NCBI GenBank assembly: GCA_947487165.1
Contig: CANKWX010000034.1
Coordinates: 1-40,391 of the forward strand
DNA: 40,391 nucleotides
Source of the DNA: Burkholderiales bacterium
Lineage (GTDB): Bacteria > Pseudomonadota > Gammaproteobacteria > Burkholderiales > Burkholderiaceae_E
Reading direction: 5' to 3'
Under the pieces are notes generated by a model that saw nothing but the letters and a program-made list of their open reading frames with translations, made no database searches and was not told where the DNA came from. Shown piece after piece: positions 1 to 8,056 of this stretch. Made by a program: the position numbers and the translations under genes. Positions within the stretch are counted from its first letter, which is position 1. Every line of letters starts with the position of its first letter.

Positions 1-1
1 G

Positions 2-166
2 GTCGGTGACCTGCTCGGCGCGATCGACGACCACGAGATCGAGCCATTGATGCATTACGCGGTGGGGCAGGGCGTGGCCTGGCTGCGCTCACGCCGGCCG
101 GTGGCCGAGATCTTCGCGCAACTGGTCGAGGAGTCGCATGCGGCGCTGGCCAGTCTGCCGCGCTGA
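2..166 (+). CDS. 3' end of probable nitronate monooxygenase-like flavoprotein (partial)
   Basis: The frame is open from the window edge to a TGA and encodes the last 54 residues of a protein whose start lies outside. The tail has the spacing HYAVGQGVAWL...RPVAEIFAQLVEE, which resembles the C-terminal end of the NAD(P)H-dependent flavin oxidoreductase / nitronate monooxygenase family (M-x-GQ-x-G followed by a P-x-x-EI-x-x-LV-x-E helix). No catalytic or FMN-binding residue is in view, so the family call rests on a short stretch. The gene runs the same way as the Bug-type binding protein that follows after a 50-nt gap, so it may belong to the same metabolic block. Confidence 0.5.
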   Translation, partial: VGDLLGAIDDHEIEPLMHYAVGQGVAWLRSRRPVAEIFAQLVEESHAALASLPR

Positions 167-216
167 TCGCATCCCTTTTTTCCTTGTCTTTTTTTGTCAC
201 TGACGGAGCCTGTGCC

Positions 217-1290
217 ATGACTCGAGTCGACAGCGTCCCCTCTGATTACCTGCCCGGTGCGTCCTCATCGGCGCCGATCCTGCGGTCCGGTCGCCGCCGC
301 GTCCTGCAGTCCCTGGCCGCCTCGGGTGCGCTGGCAATCGGTGCGTTGAGCGGACAAGGCAGCGCTCGCGCACAAAGCGCCGCGACCGGCCCCTGGCCGC
401 AAAAGCCGGTGCGCATCGTTTCGCCTTATCCTGCCGGCGGCTCCAACGACAATGTCGCCCGCCTGCTCGCGGCACGCCTGAGCGACATGTGGAACCAGCG
501 GGTCTTCGTCGAGAACAAGCCGGGTGCCAACAACCGGATCGCCACCGAGCAGATCGCGCGCATGGCGCCCGACGGCTACAACCTGTTGTTTGCCGCCGCA
601 CCGCACGGCGCCAACCCGGGTCTCTATGACAACAAGCTGCCCTACGACACGCTCAAGGACTTCACCCCGATCGCGCGGGCGGTGATCGGGCCGGTCGGTT
701 TCTGGGTGCCGGTCAATTCGCCGTTCAAGACCATGCGCGATCTGGCCGATGCCGCGAAAGCGCAGCCCGACAGGCTGTTCGCCGGCTCGCCGGGCAACGG
801 CAGCGGCCCGCATCTGGTGCTCGAGCTGTTCAATTACCGCACCGGAGGCAAGCTCCAGCATCTGCCGATGAAGGGCGATGCGCCACTCGCCATCGAAGTG
901 GTGGCCGGCCGCGTCGATGTGGCAGTCACCGGCATGACGGTCATGAAACCTCACTATGACGCCGGCAAGCTGCGACTGCTGGCAGTCTCCTCCGAGAAGC
1001 GCTTTCCCCTGGCACCCGATGTCCCCACGCTTGCCGAAGCCGGTTTTCCGACGGTCGACGGATCGGCCTGGTTCGGCATGGTCGGTCCGGCTGGCATGGC
1101 GCCCGAGGTGGTCACGAAAATCAATCGCGATATCAACGCCATTCTTGCGCTGCCCGAGGTGCGCGGGCCGCTCGAGGCAGTGGGCATCATTGTGGCCACC
1201 GGGTCGCCCGAGCAGTTCCGGGCCTTCATTGCGGCCGACGTTGAAAAGTGGACGCAAGTGGCCAAGGCCACCGGCATGAGGCCCGACTGA
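217..1290 (+). CDS. Bug-family (tripartite tricarboxylate transporter type) periplasmic substrate-binding protein
   Basis: This is a secreted binding protein of about 357 residues that should capture a small carboxylate or similar ligand in the periplasm. The ATG at 217 is preferred over an in-frame TTG at 184 because GGAG at 205-208 lies 8 nt before it. Residues 25-30 (GRRRVL) followed by a hydrophobic stretch and an ARA-Q junction near residue 52 look like a twin-arginine signal peptide. The mature protein begins with the family's WPxKPVRIVxPYPAGG motif, followed by the ENKPGANN segment and a DGYNLLFA strand. No TctA or TctB membrane partner is nearby, which is usual for the many orphan Bug proteins of betaproteobacteria. 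The stop is 3 nt before the next start, so it is probably cotranscribed with the acyl-CoA synthetase. Confidence 0.9.
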   Translation: MTRVDSVPSDYLPGASSSAPILRSGRRRVLQSLAASGALAIGALSGQGSARAQSAATGPWPQKPVRIVSPYPAGGSNDNVARLLAARLSDMWNQRVFVENKPGANNRIATEQIARMAPDGYNLLFAAAPHGANPGLYDNKLPYDTLKDFTPIARAVIGPVGFWVPVNSPFKTMRDLADAAKAQPDRLFAGSPGNGSGPHLVLELFNYRTGGKLQHLPMKGDAPLAIEVVAGRVDVAVTGMTVMKPHYDAGKLRLLAVSSEKRFPLAPDVPTLAEAGFPTVDGSAWFGMVGPAGMAPEVVTKINRDINAILALPEVRGPLEAVGIIVATGSPEQFRAFIAADVEKWTQVAKATGMRPD

Positions 1291-1293
1291 ACC

Positions 1294-3414
1294 ATGAATA
1301 CCGCCAGCCTCGATGCCCTCTTCAATCCGCGATCCATTGCGATTGTCGGAGCCTCCTCAACCCCCCATCGCATCGGCGGTGTGCCGGTCGACCTGCTCAA
1401 GCGTCTGGGCTATGCCGGCCGCATCCTGCCGGTCAATCCCAAATCCGACGAGATCCAGGGGCTGCCGGCATGGCCCACGCTCCGGGCGATCGGCGAGCCG
1501 ATCGATCTGGCGATCTTCGCTGTCCCGCAGGCGGCGCTCGATGCGGCCATTGACGACGCGATTGCCGCCGGCGTCAAAACAGGCGTGGTGTTCACCGCCG
1601 GATTCGCCGAGGTGGGCGCCGAGGGTGAGGCCGCGCAGCGGGGCATCGCCGAGCGAGCGGCGGCAGCCGGACTGCGGCTGGTCGGCCCCAACTGTCTGGG
1701 TGTGATGAACCTGCGTCGCGGTGTCTACGCCACCTTCAGTCCGGCGCCGGGCATCGGTCTGGCCAAGGCGGGTTCGATCGGCATGGTCAGCCAGAGCGGT
1801 GCGTTTGCGGCCTATGCCTATTCGCTGGCGCGTGATCGCGGCGTCGGGCTGTCGGTCTGGGCCTCCACCGGCAACGAGGCCGATGTGCAGCTCGCCGATG
1901 TCATTGCCTGGATGGCCAAGGATCCGGATACCCGGGTGATCATGGTCTACATGGAAGGCTGCCGCGATGGCGAGCGATTGCGCAGCGCGCTGGCGCTGGC
2001 GCATGCTGCCCGCAAGCCGGTGGTGGTGGTCAAGGTCGGGCGAACCGCGCTCGGTGCGCAGGCCGCCCGCTCGCACACCGCCGCGCTGGCCGGCGACGAT
2101 GCGGTCTATGACGCGCTCTTTCGCCAATATGGCGTCTATCGGGCGCGTGATATCGAAGAGTTTTTCAATGTGGCCCAGGGCGCTGCACTCGCCGGGCTGG
2201 CGCGCAATGATCGCCTCGCGCTCTTTACCGTCTCGGGCGGTGTCGGTGCCTTCATGGCTGATGAGGCTTCGTCGATCGGCCTTGATGTGGCCGAGCTGCC
2301 GCTGCCTGCACAACAGGAAATCCTGTCGCTGGTGCCGTTTGCAGCGCCCCGCAATCCGATCGACATCACCGGTCAGATCAGCAACGACCGCACGCTCATC
2401 GACCGGGCGACGCGCATCGTGCTGGATGCCGGCGACTATGGCGCCTGGATCGGCTTCATGGCCGCGGCCGGCGCGGGCGACGGTTTCTGGCCGGTGCTTG
2501 AGTCGCTGGTGATCGGTCTGCGCCGCGACTATCCCGACACCCTGCTGGTCATCAGCACGCTGCTGTCGGCAGCGCGCCGTGATCGTCTGGCCGAGCTGGG
2601 GTGTCTGAGTTTCGCAGAGCCGTCGAGCGCGGTGCGAACCATCGGCGCGCTGGCCCGTATCGGTCGCTCCTTCGATGCGCCGGTGCCGCCTGCCTTGTCG
2701 ACCTGTGCCGCGCCGACGCGTGTTCTCGCCCCGGGTGCACTCGACGAGATCGCTTCACTCAGCCTGCTGGCCGAGGCCGGCGTGCCGACGGTGGCGGTCA
2801 GTCTGGCTCGCAGTGCCCCCGAGGCGGCCGCGATTGCTGCCGCCTCGCCGGGCGCAGCCTTTGCGGTCAAGGTGGTTTCGCCCGACATCCTGCACAAGAC
2901 CGAGGTCGGTGGCGTGCGGCTCGGGGTCAGCGGCACGCGGCAGGCCAGCGAGGCCTTTGAGGCGGTGACTGCTGGTGCCCGCGCGGCCAAGCCGGTCGCA
3001 CGCATCGACGGCGCGCTGCTCGCGCCGATGGTCTCGGGCGGCGTCGAATGCATTCTCGGTGTGCGCAACGATGAAGTCTTCGGGCCGGTGGTCATGTTCG
3101 GATTGGGCGGCACCTTCGTCGAGGTACTGCGCGATGTCTCGATCAGGGTGGCGCCGCTTGCCCGTGCCGATGCCGATGCGATGATCCGCGAGGTCAAGGC
3201 CTTCGCACTGCTCGATGGTGCGCGCGGTCGTGCGCCCTGCAACCTCGAGGCGATCGCCGACGCCCTGATGGCCCTGTCGCAGCTGGCGATGGATTCGCGC
3301 GGCACCCTCGACAGCATCGACGTCAATCCCTTCGTGGTGTTTGCACCCGGTGCGGGGCCGCAAGGCCTCTCGGCGCTCGCCCTTGATGCAGTCGTGCTCG
3401 GCAAAGGAGCCTGA
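1294..3414 (+). CDS. NDP-forming acyl-CoA synthetase (acetate--CoA ligase family)
   Basis: The 706-residue protein has the domain order of single-chain ADP/NDP-forming acyl-CoA synthetases. An N-terminal CoA-binding Rossmann domain (about residues 8-110, with SIAIVGASSTP) is followed by succinyl-CoA-ligase-like domains (about 160-300, with GMVSQSGAFA and the candidate phospho-histidine in ARSHTAALAG). A C-terminal ATP-grasp region (about 490-700) carries FAVKVVSPDILHKTEVGGV and ends near DSIDVNPFVVF. Such enzymes join a carboxylic acid to CoA through an acyl-phosphate and a phospho-histidine. The acid substrate cannot be read from sequence. Its position 3 nt after a binding-protein gene and 3 nt before a DUF1254 gene suggests that it activates an imported or degraded acid. 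Confidence 0.9.
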   Translation: MNTASLDALFNPRSIAIVGASSTPHRIGGVPVDLLKRLGYAGRILPVNPKSDEIQGLPAWPTLRAIGEPIDLAIFAVPQAALDAAIDDAIAAGVKTGVVFTAGFAEVGAEGEAAQRGIAERAAAAGLRLVGPNCLGVMNLRRGVYATFSPAPGIGLAKAGSIGMVSQSGAFAAYAYSLARDRGVGLSVWASTGNEADVQLADVIAWMAKDPDTRVIMVYMEGCRDGERLRSALALAHAARKPVVVVKVGRTALGAQAARSHTAALAGDDAVYDALFRQYGVYRARDIEEFFNVAQGAALAGLARNDRLALFTVSGGVGAFMADEASSIGLDVAELPLPAQQEILSLVPFAAPRNPIDITGQISNDRTLIDRATRIVLDAGDYGAWIGFMAAAGAGDGFWPVLESLVIGLRRDYPDTLLVISTLLSAARRDRLAELGCLSFAEPSSAVRTIGALARIGRSFDAPVPPALSTCAAPTRVLAPGALDEIASLSLLAEAGVPTVAVSLARSAPEAAAIAAASPGAAFAVKVVSPDILHKTEVGGVRLGVSGTRQASEAFEAVTAGARAAKPVARIDGALLAPMVSGGVECILGVRNDEVFGPVVMFGLGGTFVEVLRDVSIRVAPLARADADAMIREVKAFALLDGARGRAPCNLEAIADALMALSQLAMDSRGTLDSIDVNPFVVFAPGAGPQGLSALALDAVVLGKGA

Positions 3415-3417
3415 GGC

Positions 3418-4785
3418 ATGTCATCGTCCGATCCCCGTCAGACCCTGGCCGATGCGATCGCGCTGCAAGCCTGCCTCTATCTGCTGCCGCTTTACGAGAT
3501 GGCGCGCATGCGGGCGGCGACCAGCCAGCGGCGCAATCAGCATGGCGAGCTGGCCGATGCCGATCCGGCCTCGCAGCGGCGCTGGGTCAATACTTTCATT
3601 CATGCCCGTAAGCTGCTGGGTGCGGGCGGCAGCCGCGTGGTCACACCCAACAGCGACACGCTTTACACCAACGCCTGGCTCGATCTGTCGCGCGGGCCGG
3701 TGGTGGTGCGGGTCCCGGATACCGCTGACCGCTATTACGTGCTCGGCCTGCTCGACTTCTGGACCAATCCCTTTGCGCACATTGGCCGGCGTACCACCGG
3801 CACCGCAGCCGGTGAATTCCTGATCGCAGGACCCGGCTTTGAGGGCGCAGTGCCGCCAGGCATGAGGCTGGTGCGTGCGCCCACCGATCATGTCTGGATC
3901 ATCGGCCGCATCATGGTCGAAGGCCCCGAGGATGTGGCGGCGGTCAACGCTCTGCAGGACGGCTTCCTGATGGCGCCACTCGCCGTCTGGCTCAGCCCCG
4001 GGGGTAATCAGCGCGATGCCGGTGGCGAGCGCATCGATGTCGGCTTCGATCCGAAAGCGCCGCGCACCGCGAGGCACTTCATCGAGGTTGTCGATCGCGC
4101 CTTGCGCGAGAACCCGCCACCGTCGGGCGAGCACGCCCTGCTGGCTGATTTTGCCCGCATCGGCCTCGATGGCGGGCTGGTGAGCGGTATCCGGCGCTGG
4201 CCCGACGACATCGTTCAGCCGGCCATCGAGAAGGCGCTGCTCGAGATGGACACCCTGCTCACGCGCGACCAGGGCACTGCGCAGCAGGCCCTTGCCCGCG
4301 GCGGCTGGAGCGAGCCGCTGTTTCTGGGCGAGAACTTCGGTCTCGACTGGCTGCGCCGTGCGGTGGTCGCCAAAAAATACATCGGCGCGCTCACCAGCGC
4401 CGAGGCGATGTATCCGATGGCGTATGCCGATTCGCAGGGCCGTCCATTGTCGGGCGAACATCGTTATGCCATCCGTTTTGTTCCGGGCAGCGAGCCGCCG
4501 GTCGACAGTTTCTGGTCGCTCACGATGTACGACAGCCGTGACTTCATGCTGGTGCCTAATGTGATTGATCGATACCGCATCGGCGATCGCTCGCGCGGCC
4601 TGCAGCGCGAGGCCGACGGCTCGCTGGTGCTCGACATCCAGCACGCATCACCCGGCGGCGCCCGTGAATCCAACTGGCTGCCAGCGCCCGAGGGCCGTTT
4701 CTATCTTGCCCTGCGCGCCTATCAGCCGCGTGCCGACCTGCTCGAAGGCCGTTGGCGACCGCCTGACATCGTGCGTCTGGACTGA
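3418..4785 (+). CDS. DUF1254/DUF1214 domain protein
   Basis: The 455-residue protein shows an N-terminal DUF1254-type region (about 60-190, with NSDTLYTNAWLDL, a PDTADRYYVLGLLD strand and a WIIGR segment) and a C-terminal DUF1214-type region (about 320-450, with YAIRF, SFWSLTMYD and a final NWLPAPEGRFYLALRAY motif). The biochemical role of this family is poorly known, so no reaction is assigned. I see no signal peptide, because the N-terminus is polar and then amphipathic; many relatives are exported, so this copy may be cytosolic. It starts 3 nt after the acyl-CoA synthetase stop and is very likely in the same operon. Confidence 0.85.
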   Translation: MSSSDPRQTLADAIALQACLYLLPLYEMARMRAATSQRRNQHGELADADPASQRRWVNTFIHARKLLGAGGSRVVTPNSDTLYTNAWLDLSRGPVVVRVPDTADRYYVLGLLDFWTNPFAHIGRRTTGTAAGEFLIAGPGFEGAVPPGMRLVRAPTDHVWIIGRIMVEGPEDVAAVNALQDGFLMAPLAVWLSPGGNQRDAGGERIDVGFDPKAPRTARHFIEVVDRALRENPPPSGEHALLADFARIGLDGGLVSGIRRWPDDIVQPAIEKALLEMDTLLTRDQGTAQQALARGGWSEPLFLGENFGLDWLRRAVVAKKYIGALTSAEAMYPMAYADSQGRPLSGEHRYAIRFVPGSEPPVDSFWSLTMYDSRDFMLVPNVIDRYRIGDRSRGLQREADGSLVLDIQHASPGGARESNWLPAPEGRFYLALRAYQPRADLLEGRWRPPDIVRLD

Positions 4786-4833
4786 GGATTAGCCGCTATC
4801 ATCGTCCGATCTCATCCCCAGGGTCGGTGCGCC

Positions 4834-6273
4834 ATGAACCTCAGCGAAATCCGCAAGATCGTCGACAGCAAGTGGGACACCGATCTGGTGCCCCGGCTGG
4901 TCGACTATGTGAAGCTGCCGGCCAAGTCGCCGGCCTTCGATGCCAGCTGGGCCGCGCACGGTCATCTGGCAGCCGCGATCCAGGCCGGTCTGGCCTGGGC
5001 GCAGGCGCAGCCCATCGCCGGCATGACGGTCGAGATCGTTGCACTCGAAGGCCGCACGCCCTGCCTCTTTTTCGATATTCCGGCCACGCATGGTCTGGGC
5101 GAAGACCGCACCGTGCTGTTTTACGGCCATCTCGACAAGCAGCCCGAGATGAGCGGCTGGCGCGACGACCTCGGCCCCTGGAAGCCGGTCATCGAAGACG
5201 GCAAGCTCTATGGTCGCGGTGCGGCCGACGACGGCTATGCGCTCTATGCTGCGCTCACGGTGGTTCAGGCCATGGACGCGCAGAAGGTGGCGCGGCCGCG
5301 CTGCGTGGGTCTGATCGAGACCTGCGAAGAAAGCGGCAGCCCCGATCTGCCGCAATACCTTGCCAAACTCGCGCCGCGTCTGGGCGAGGTGCAACTGGTG
5401 GTCGGCCTCGATTCGGGCTGTGGCAACTATGACCAGATGTGGGTCACCACCTCCCTGCGCGGGCTGGTGGGCGGCGTGCTGACGGTCGAGGTGCTGCAGG
5501 AAGGTGTGCACTCGGGCACGGCCAGTGGCATCGTGCCCTCGTCGTTTCGCATTGCCCGCAAGCTGCTCAACCGCCTCGATGACGTCGATACCGGCCGGCT
5601 CCTGCCCGCCGGCTTGCATGCCGAGATTCCGCCCGAGCGCATCGCGCAGGCCCGTACCGCCGGCGACATCCTGGGCGATCAGATCTGGAAGCAGTTCCCG
5701 TGGGTCGGCTGCAATCATGGCGGCGACGCCCATGCGCACGCCATGCCCACCACCACCGACCCGGTCGAGGCCATCCTCAACCGCACCTGGCGCCCGGCCT
5801 TGTCGGTCACCGGTGCCGAGCATCTGCCCGGCATCGCTGCCGCCGGCAACGTGTTGCGCCCCAAGACCTCGCTCAAGCTGTCGCTGCGCCTGCCCCCGAC
5901 CGTCGATGGCGATCGTGCTGCGGCCATCGTCAAGCAGGTGCTTGAGGCCGATCCGCCCTATGGCGCACGGGTGCACTTTTCGGGCAGCCATGGCGCCACC
6001 GGCTGGAACGCGCCGCCGACTGCGCCGTGGTTGCTGCGTGCCGCCGAGGAGGCCTCGCAAGCCGCCTGGGGCAAGCCGGTGGCCTGGATCGGCGAAGGTG
6101 GCACGATCCCCTTCATGAGCATGCTCGGCGAGAAATTCCCGTCAGCGCAGTTCCTGATCACCGGCGTGCTCGGCCCGCATTCGAATGCCCATGGCCCGAA
6201 CGAGTTTTTGCACCTTGATGCCGCCAAGCGACTGACCGCAGCGGTGGCCTCGATCGTGGCCGATGTGAGATAG
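4834..6273 (+). CDS. M20 family zinc metallopeptidase (dipeptidase/deacylase-like)
   Basis: The 479-residue protein has the M20 metal-site layout. H99 and D101 lie in YGHLDKQPE, the bridging aspartate D132 lies in GRGAADDGYA, the general-base pair E165-E166 lies in ETCEESGS, D193 lies in VGLDSGCGN, and a late histidine lies in GPHSNAHGPNEF. The family removes amino acids or acyl groups by hydrolysing amide bonds with a dinuclear zinc centre. Residue 134 after the DD pair is Gly, where many relatives have Lys. There is a 48-nt gap after the DUF1254 gene, so it is either the last gene of that operon or separately started. The substrate is unknown. It faces the next gene tail to tail with only 27 nt between the stops. 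Confidence 0.88.
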   Translation: MNLSEIRKIVDSKWDTDLVPRLVDYVKLPAKSPAFDASWAAHGHLAAAIQAGLAWAQAQPIAGMTVEIVALEGRTPCLFFDIPATHGLGEDRTVLFYGHLDKQPEMSGWRDDLGPWKPVIEDGKLYGRGAADDGYALYAALTVVQAMDAQKVARPRCVGLIETCEESGSPDLPQYLAKLAPRLGEVQLVVGLDSGCGNYDQMWVTTSLRGLVGGVLTVEVLQEGVHSGTASGIVPSSFRIARKLLNRLDDVDTGRLLPAGLHAEIPPERIAQARTAGDILGDQIWKQFPWVGCNHGGDAHAHAMPTTTDPVEAILNRTWRPALSVTGAEHLPGIAAAGNVLRPKTSLKLSLRLPPTVDGDRAAAIVKQVLEADPPYGARVHFSGSHGATGWNAPPTAPWLLRAAEEASQAAWGKPVAWIGEGGTIPFMSMLGEKFPSAQFLITGVLGPHSNAHGPNEFLHLDAAKRLTAAVASIVADVR

Positions 6274-6300
6274 GGACGAGCCACTGGCGCCTTCAAGGCG

Positions 6301-7923
6301 TCAGCGGCCGGCTTTTTCCCAGAGCGTGAAATAGAACCGGGCGCCCTTGCCCGGTTCCGAATCGGCCCAGATGCGCCCGCCATGGCGACGCACAATGCGC
6401 TGGACCGTGGCCAGCCCGACACCCGTGCCCTTGAATTCGGCTTCGGTATGCAGGCGCTGGAAAACCCCGAAGAGGCGATCGGCAAAACGCATGTCGAACC
6501 CATCGCCGTTGTCGCTCATGCAATAGACCGTCGCCGGACCGGCGCCGCTGCAGGCAAACTCGATGTGCGCATTCGGCCGTTTCGCGCTGAATTTCAGGGC
6601 ATTGGACAGGAGGTTTTCGAGCACGACCCGCAACAGCGTGCGATCGCCTTCGACCTGGATACCGGGTTGCACGATGATGACGGCATTGAGGCTCGGATCA
6701 TTGGCTCGCAGTTGCTCGGCGATCAGATCGGCCAGACGCGAAAGATCGACCGGCTCGGTTGCCAGCGGCTGGCCACTCAGGCGCGCAAGGCCGAGCAGGG
6801 CGTCGACCATCTGTGTCATCCGGCTGGCTGAGGTCAGGATGCGCTGCAGATGGTCATGGCCGACCCGATCGAGACGATCGGCGTAATCCTCGTCGAGGAT
6901 GCGTGCAAAGCCTTCGATCACCCTGATCGGCGCGCGCAGATCGTGCGACACCGAATAGGTGAACGACTCCAGCTCGCGGGCGGCGGTTTCGAGCTCGATG
7001 GTTCGCTCCTGCATCGAGCTGCGCAGCTGATCGATCGCCCGGCTGCCTTGCTGCAGTCGCTCCTGCTCGGCCGAGCGGTCATGGATCAGCAGTGCCGCGC
7101 AGGCACGCAGGGAGCCGGTCCCGGGCAGCGGTTCAAGGCGCAGTTCGACCGTCCGGCATTCGCCATACTTGCGGGCGACTTCGGCCTGCAGTCGGGTGTC
7201 GCGACGCGCCAGCAGCGCTTGCCCGACACTCTCGGCGGCGCCTCCCGAGTCGGGTCCAAAGAGGGTTTTGCAGGGCAAATCACGCAATTCCCGCTCGGTT
7301 CTGTCAAAAAGCTGACATGCCGCGGCATTGGCCCAGATGATCCGCCATCCGCCCGTCGGCTTGCTGTCGGCCTCGATCCAGACGACCGGCTCGCTGGCAG
7401 CCAGCAGTGCGGCGGTGGCCAGACGCCTCGCGCGATCCGCCGCGGTGTCGACACCGGCGTCGCGCGAAACCCCGGCGTAGCCGAGAAAGCGCCCTTGTGC
7501 GTCATGCCTGGGCAGGCCGCTGTCGATCGAGACCCGTGTGCGCCCTGACGGATCATTCCAGACCCATGCAAAGTCGCTGAAAGGCTCCTGGCGGGCCAGC
7601 CGGTCGCGGTGCTCCTGCCAGTCGCCGGTCTCAAGCGGCAGGGCGCCGTCGTCCCAGAGAAAACCGCCGATTCGAAGTCTCAGCGCGGACGGGTTCGGGC
7701 CGTCGTCGACGCGGGTGATGAGGCCGCTCTCATCCTGCTCCCAATAGACATCCCGAGACAGCCTCCTGAATGTCTGGAGTTCGACACCGACCACAGGAAT
7801 GGTCTGATGATCAGGCTCGGCCGGTCGGGCAGAACGGTTGAAGAATGCAAGAAGGCGGGTCGCAAGCGAGGTCATGCCTGGTCCGGTTCGTCCGGCTCCT
7901 TGCCCGGTCTGGGGGGCTGCCAT
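6301..7923 (-). CDS. PAS-domain sensor histidine kinase
   Basis: This is a soluble-looking 540-residue kinase. The ATG at 7923 is chosen because GGGAG lies about 6 nt upstream; a TTG five codons earlier would overlap that site. Two PAS-like regions can be seen (about 45-155, ending FLGYAGVSRD, and about 170-285, with WRIIWANAAA). A short coiled stretch follows, then a HisKA helix with the phospho-acceptor H327 in SVSHDLRAPIR. The ATPase domain has the N box ENLLSNALKFS, G1 DNGDGFD and G2 GTGVGLA. No transmembrane segment is evident, so it probably senses a cytoplasmic cue. Its response regulator is not adjacent; the divergent receiver-like protein at 8057 lacks the phospho-acceptor and is an unlikely partner for phosphotransfer. 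Confidence 0.9.
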   Translation of the reverse strand: MAAPQTGQGAGRTGPGMTSLATRLLAFFNRSARPAEPDHQTIPVVGVELQTFRRLSRDVYWEQDESGLITRVDDGPNPSALRLRIGGFLWDDGALPLETGDWQEHRDRLARQEPFSDFAWVWNDPSGRTRVSIDSGLPRHDAQGRFLGYAGVSRDAGVDTAADRARRLATAALLAASEPVVWIEADSKPTGGWRIIWANAAACQLFDRTERELRDLPCKTLFGPDSGGAAESVGQALLARRDTRLQAEVARKYGECRTVELRLEPLPGTGSLRACAALLIHDRSAEQERLQQGSRAIDQLRSSMQERTIELETAARELESFTYSVSHDLRAPIRVIEGFARILDEDYADRLDRVGHDHLQRILTSASRMTQMVDALLGLARLSGQPLATEPVDLSRLADLIAEQLRANDPSLNAVIIVQPGIQVEGDRTLLRVVLENLLSNALKFSAKRPNAHIEFACSGAGPATVYCMSDNGDGFDMRFADRLFGVFQRLHTEAEFKGTGVGLATVQRIVRRHGGRIWADSEPGKGARFYFTLWEKAGR

Positions 7924-8056
7924 CCTGCTCCCTTCCAAGGTCAGCGTGCTGCCGTTCGTCGGGAGCCCGTCGCAAAACCGTGTTTATCGCGGAGGCAGGG
8001 TATCCGAAAGATGGCAAGAGTACGCTAAGCTGAAACGAGCCTCAAAGCGACTCCTA
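7924..8056. promoter_or_regulatory. Divergent intergenic region between the PAS kinase and the EAL protein
   Basis: These 133 nt separate two outward-facing genes and must hold promoters for both unless transcription enters from elsewhere. The only element I can point to firmly is the Shine-Dalgarno-like GGGAG for the kinase next to its ATG. I found no convincing -35/-10 pair on either strand. Confidence 0.3.

Noticed and set aside
7838-8056. Earlier start for the EAL protein
   Set aside because: It would overlap the 5' end of the divergent kinase gene and adds an Arg-rich stretch with no domain; the ATG at 8057 sits just before the receiver domain.
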